Below are positions 60,430-64,000 of a stretch of DNA of 64,000 nt, piece after piece. The notes under the pieces were generated by a model. That model was given only the letters and a program-made list of their open reading frames with translations. It made no database searches and was not told the origin of the DNA. Each line of letters begins with the position of its first letter. Position 1 is the first letter of the stretch. The stretch covers positions 124,001-188,000 of the forward strand of contig NZ_VFOS01000004.1 in assembly GCF_006716265.1 (NCBI RefSeq), in the 5' to 3' direction. This stretch comes from Rarobacter faecitabidus. Lineage in GTDB: Bacteria; Actinomycetota; Actinomycetes; Actinomycetales; Cellulomonadaceae. The translations under genes and the position numbers were made by a program.

Positions 60430-62504
60430 CAGTCCGCATCCGCGCGCTTGCTTCCGGGTTGGCCGCCCTCGTCATGGCCGCGGCCGCCGTTCTTGCTCCC
60501 GCTTGCGCCGAGGCGGTTTCGCCGACGAGGTCTGCGTCGCCAACCGTCGAGGTCATCGTCGCCGTGACGGGACTCTCGTGGGAAGAGGTCGCCGCGCACC
60601 CGGATGCGTATCCCACCATCGCCGGGTTCGCCCCGACAGCACTCGTCGCGCAGGCGGTCGCCACGAACGGCACCAGCACCAGTTGTCCCGCCGACGGGTT
60701 CCTCACACTCGCCACGGGTACACGGGTCGCCGATCGCCTCCAGGGCTCGTGCCGCCGCGTGGACGAGTCGATCGTCGCCCCCGACGGCCGCATCGCCGGC
60801 TGGGATGAGCTGGTGGCGGAGTTCGCCGATCAGCCCTACGCGCCGCGCGCGGGACTGCTCGCGGCCACACTGCGCGGCGCAGGCCTGAGTGTTGCCGCGG
60901 TCGGGGGCGGCGGAGCCCTCGTCCTCGCCGACGAAGCGGGGCGCCCGCCACCGCAGACCACCATGCCCAAGGACGACGCGGAACTGCGCGCGGCCGTCGC
61001 GGCGGGCGTGCGGGATGCCAGCCTCACCGTCGTCGATGTCGCGCGCGGCGGCGCGGCAGCGGGCGGGCGGGAACTCGATGCGCGCTTCGCCGCGGTCCTG
61101 GCGGGCGTGGCAGCGGGCGGCCCAGCGCGGGTGACGCTCGTGTCCGTGGGCGGCGCGGACGATTCGCCCGCCTCGATGCAGTTCTTTGCGCGCGCGGCCG
61201 GGGCTGGAGTTGGGGGCGATCTCGCCACATCGACGTCGACGCGGCAGCCCGGACTGATCCTGACCACTGATGTGCAGCCAACGGTCCTGGCGGGATTCGA
61301 CCTCGTTGCCGATGGCGCGTTGGGAGCCCCGGTACGGCCCGCCGTTTCCGCGCAAGACCCCGCTGGGCGGGTCGAGGCGCTGCTCGCGCTGGCGCAGCGG
61401 TCCCAGGCCGGGGACGCTGCCGCCGTGCCCTACGTGTACCTGGTGGCGGGACTGGGCGTGGCGATGCTGGGGCTCGCCGCGGCTCGATGGCGCCGTTCCG
61501 GCGCACGGCTGGCACTGCGCACGGGCGGGCTGGCGATCGCGCTGGTACCCATGGCCACATACCTCGCCTCAGCCAGCGCATGGTGGCGGACGAGTTCCCC
61601 GCTCGCCGCCATCGCCGCCCTTGCTAGTTTGATCGTCGTCGCCGTCGCCACGCTCCTGATGTGGCTGACCCGGCGTACTGCGGAGCCGTGGGCAGGGCGA
61701 GTCATCGCCGTGGCGGCGCTCACCTGGCTCGTGATCGTCGTCGACGTGCTACGCGGGACACCGTGGATGACGGCGTCGCCGCTCGGGACGCAACCGTTGC
61801 AGGCGGGACGGTTCTACGGGGTCAACAACACTGCTTTCTCGTTCTTCGCCGTCGCCACTTTGACGCTGATCGTGATGCTCGGCCCGCGGCTGGTTCGACG
61901 GAACCGGGTTGTCGGCATCGCCTGCGCCGCGGCCTTCGGGCTCGCGAGTTGCGCCATCGACGCCCTGCCGGGTGTGGGGGCCGATTTCGGGGGTGCGCTG
62001 GCCCTCATTCCTGGCGTCGCGCTCACAGTGACCTACGTCGCGGGCCTGCGCATGACGATCCGCCGGGTGCTGGTTGTCATCGGGCTCGGTGTCGCTGCCG
62101 CACTCGGCATCGGGTGGCTTGACTCGCTTCGCGGAGCCGGCGAGCGGACGCATCTGGGTGACTTCGTGGCGCATCTGGGTACCGCAGACACGCTGACCGT
62201 GATCGGGCGCAAACTGGGCGGCGCTACGCGGCCGCTACTGGATAATCCGCTGCTCGGACTGGTTGCGGTTGTGCTGATCGCCGTGGCCATCTGGGTTATG
62301 CGGCGGTGGCGCGCGCACGCCGCAGTCGGGGAGGCCGGAATCGCCGTGGTTATCACGTGCGTGATCGCGACGCTGCTGAACGATTCGGGATTGTCCATCG
62401 CGGGGTGGATGGGGCTCTTCGGCGGAGCGCTCGTCCTCATGCGGCACGGCGCCCTGCCCAGCGCCGTGCCCGGCGCCCGCGATGTAGCGATGCGAGCGGG
62501 CTAA
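60426..62504 (+). CDS. Exported polytopic membrane protein (692 aa)
   Basis: The GTG at 60426 overlaps the lipid kinase stop (GTGA). A signal peptide (LAALVMAAAAVLAPACAEA) leads to an external domain of about 300 residues with an alkaline-phosphatase-superfamily look. A block of at least ten spans follows from about 335 (VYLVAGLGVAMLGLAAA, LGIALVPMATYLAS, VAVATLLMWLT, TFTLIVMLG). No catalytic residue set is visible. Coupling with a lipid kinase points to envelope lipid or glycan metabolism. Confidence 0.75.
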   Translation: MTVRIRALASGLAALVMAAAAVLAPACAEAVSPTRSASPTVEVIVAVTGLSWEEVAAHPDAYPTIAGFAPTALVAQAVATNGTSTSCPADGFLTLATGTRVADRLQGSCRRVDESIVAPDGRIAGWDELVAEFADQPYAPRAGLLAATLRGAGLSVAAVGGGGALVLADEAGRPPPQTTMPKDDAELRAAVAAGVRDASLTVVDVARGGAAAGGRELDARFAAVLAGVAAGGPARVTLVSVGGADDSPASMQFFARAAGAGVGGDLATSTSTRQPGLILTTDVQPTVLAGFDLVADGALGAPVRPAVSAQDPAGRVEALLALAQRSQAGDAAAVPYVYLVAGLGVAMLGLAAARWRRSGARLALRTGGLAIALVPMATYLASASAWWRTSSPLAAIAALASLIVVAVATLLMWLTRRTAEPWAGRVIAVAALTWLVIVVDVLRGTPWMTASPLGTQPLQAGRFYGVNNTAFSFFAVATLTLIVMLGPRLVRRNRVVGIACAAAFGLASCAIDALPGVGADFGGALALIPGVALTVTYVAGLRMTIRRVLVVIGLGVAAALGIGWLDSLRGAGERTHLGDFVAHLGTADTLTVIGRKLGGATRPLLDNPLLGLVAVVLIAVAIWVMRRWRAHAAVGEAGIAVVITCVIATLLNDSGLSIAGWMGLFGGALVLMRHGALPSAVPGARDVAMRAG

Positions 62505-62568
62505 TTGCGGTGGCGCGGCGGGTAAGCGTGGCGCGGGCGAGCGCGGCGCGGGCGAGCGCGGCGCGGCG

Positions 62569-62686
62569 GGGACTAACTACGGCGGGAACCAACGCCGGGG
62601 GTGCGGGCAAGTGCACTGGGACTAACTCCGACGAGAAGCAACGCCGGGGGGTGCGGTCAAGCGCACTGGGGCTAACTGCGGCGTAG
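62569..62686. repeat. 49-50 bp tandem repeats at the end of the glycosyltransferase gene
   Basis: A unit starting GGGACTAACTACGGCGGGAA recurs at 62,569, 62,618 and about 62,668 with substitutions; the last copy covers the stop codon region of the glycosyltransferase gene. Just upstream, GCGCGGGCGAGCG is repeated (62,531-62,566). Confidence 0.7.
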
Positions 62687-63427
62687 CTTGCCGAGACCCG
62701 CGCGGACGCGGCGAGCGTTGATCGCCAGCACGACGTCACGGTACTGCGCGGCGCGATGCGCCTGCCCCGCGAAGGAGTTGTCCGATGCGCGATGGCGCAG
62801 ATCACACGGCACTTCCAGAATGCGGTAGCCCTGTCGCCCCAAGTCGATGGAGAGGCCGACCTCGACGCCCCAGCCGTGCGCGAGAGGGGCGGCCGACTCG
62901 TAGGCTTCACGCGTCAGGCAACGGATTCCCGACAGGGGTTGAACAGGGGTCCAACCCGTGAGGCTCGCGATAGCGCGGCGCGCGGTACGAACGACGATGC
63001 CTCGACCCCCGGCGCCTGGCTGGGGTGGCAGGAGTGCGATGGACATGTCGGCCTCGCCCTCCAGAATCGGCGGGACGAGCGGGGCCGCGTTCACGGCGGT
63101 CTCAGCCAGATCGCCGTCGAGGAACAGCAGTAGCCGAGCCGGATATCCGTCGGGATCGCGCATGGCGACCACAGCCGCCCCCGTTTCCAGCGCCGCAGAC
63201 TTGCCGCGATTACGCGAGTGCCGCACGACCACGGCGCCCGCTGCACGCGCCACATCCTGGGTGTTGTCCTCCGAGCCGTCATCGACGACGAGAACCAGGT
63301 CTACGTAGGGAATCGCGCGCGCGGAACGGACTGTCGCGGCGATGCGTCGTGCCTCGTCCTTGGCGGGTATCACGACGGCCACGCGCTGGCGCTTAGCCAG
63401 TCGCGAAGGGCGCCCTGTCTCACTCAC
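62672..63427 (-). CDS. Family 2 glycosyltransferase
   Basis: Product of 251 residues, GT-A fold: VAVVIPAKDEARRIAATVRS, LVLVVDDGSEDNTQDVARAA, and LLFLDGDLAETAVNA (DGD in place of DXD). It has no membrane span at the C-terminus, unlike DPM1-like enzymes. It probably uses a nucleotide sugar to build a wall or glycolipid polymer. A GTG at 63427 is the start; AT-rich CTATAGATA lies directly before it and the transcript may be leaderless. Confidence 0.9.
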   Translation of the reverse strand: MSETGRPSRLAKRQRVAVVIPAKDEARRIAATVRSARAIPYVDLVLVVDDGSEDNTQDVARAAGAVVVRHSRNRGKSAALETGAAVVAMRDPDGYPARLLLFLDGDLAETAVNAAPLVPPILEGEADMSIALLPPQPGAGGRGIVVRTARRAIASLTGWTPVQPLSGIRCLTREAYESAAPLAHGWGVEVGLSIDLGRQGYRILEVPCDLRHRASDNSFAGQAHRAAQYRDVVLAINARRVRAGLGKLRRS

Positions 63428-63513
63428 GGTATCTATAGTAGTCGTAACGACTCGGTCTTGTATTCGTCACGGTCCGTCTAAGGGCCGCCGAGTGACCGAG
63501 GTTCGCCGATCGA

Positions 63514-64000
63514 CTATCGCAGGGTCTTCTGACGTGCGACGATACCTGCCCGTGCGCGGCGCTCGTTCGCATCCAGCGGTTCGGTGAGCGCCATCGCCGC
63601 CTCGAACTTAGGCAGGAAGGCCGCGGCCTCGTCCTCGATTTCCTCCGCCTCCGTACCGCGCGGAAGTTCCCATACGGGGATCGAGATACCCTCGGCACGG
63701 AACGCGCCGATGAACTTTCCGTCCGCGATCTGGGCATCGCGCTTGGCGTGCAGGCGGGCGATGCCGTTCAGCATCGTGTCCTCGTCCTCCGCGAAGGACC
63801 AACGCAGGAACTCGCGCGCTCCCATGCGGCACCAGAACGCGTGCGGCACCTTGTTCAGTTTCACGGTATCCACGATGGCCTCGGCGGCCTCCTTGAGGGA
63901 CGCATCGAGTTCGCTGGAACGGTCCGCGGACGGATCGAGCCAGAATTCGAAGTCGGCGTGAACCTCCGCCTCAATGTCCTTGGTGAGATCGAGGATGTCC
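63514..64000 (-). CDS. DUF5926 protein, C-terminal part (truncated by window edge)
   Basis: The frame stays open to the right edge and ends at 63514. It reads DFEFWLDPSADRSS, VPHAFWCRMGAREFLRW, LNGIARLHAKRDAQI, FIGAFRAEGISIPVWEL and ends ARAGIVARQKTLR. This is the pattern of DUF5926, an actinobacterial family of about 300 residues with unknown function. About 160 C-terminal residues are present. Confidence 0.88.
   Translation of the reverse strand, partial: DILDLTKDIEAEVHADFEFWLDPSADRSSELDASLKEAAEAIVDTVKLNKVPHAFWCRMGAREFLRWSFAEDEDTMLNGIARLHAKRDAQIADGKFIGAFRAEGISIPVWELPRGTEAEEIEDEAAAFLPKFEAAMALTEPLDANERRARAGIVARQKTLR

Overview
The window is high-GC DNA from a Gram-positive actinobacterium. 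The chromosomal part carries a four-gene 'conservon' (roadblock protein, DUF742 protein, small GTPase and large sensor kinase), a DUF5926 gene, seryl-tRNA synthetase and a ThrE-type exporter. A sortase-type LPETG surface protein, leaderless-looking promoters and many 4-nt ATGA/GTGA gene overlaps fit this too. An Actinomycetales-like host is likely, but I cannot name a genus.

Region A (1 to about 46,540) reads as the right-hand part of an integrative conjugative element (ICE) abutting the 3' end of a tRNA-Arg(ACG) gene at 46,543-46,615. From left to right it holds:
- the end of an IS3-family insertion sequence;
- a giant Rhs/YD-repeat secreted protein with an AT-richer C-terminal tip and two small downstream genes (candidate immunity);
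- a coupled operon with a pentapeptide-repeat protein and a fused adenine-methylase/SNF2-type helicase;
- a block of secreted or wall-anchored proteins with an SSB gene inside it;
- a divergent DNA-damage cassette (SRAP protease, UmuD, UmuC) with an SOS box;
- a type IV secretion operon (FHA protein, DUF4913-like protein, HNH protein, VirD4, VirB4 ATPase, SCO6880-like protein, VirB6-like, pilin-like, VirB8-like, VanY-type peptidase);
- a replication/regulation block (HTH replication-like protein with internal iterons, D12-class adenine methylase, DUF2637 protein, ParB-like protein, excisionase-like HTH protein, XRE-like protein).
No integrase or relaxase is visible, so the element must continue to the left of the window.

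Region B (about 46,620-64,000) is chromosomal. It holds a GntR/YtrA-type regulator with an ABC transporter, two tRNA-Ser genes whose 3' ends and terminators are tandemly duplicated in a shared pattern, a ThrE-like exporter, a GyrI-like protein, the cvnABCD conservon, serS, a diacylglycerol-kinase-type lipid kinase coupled to a polytopic membrane protein, a family 2 glycosyltransferase, and the C-terminal part of a DUF5926 protein.

The most unusual signals are: (1) the matching duplications at the two tRNA-Ser loci; (2) a cluster of palindromic iterons written inside the coding sequence of the replication-like gene; (3) a divergent, apparently leaderless promoter/operator at the ICE end, with the excisionase start codon in the middle of an operator; and (4) the swapped-looking tip and immunity genes of the Rhs protein.
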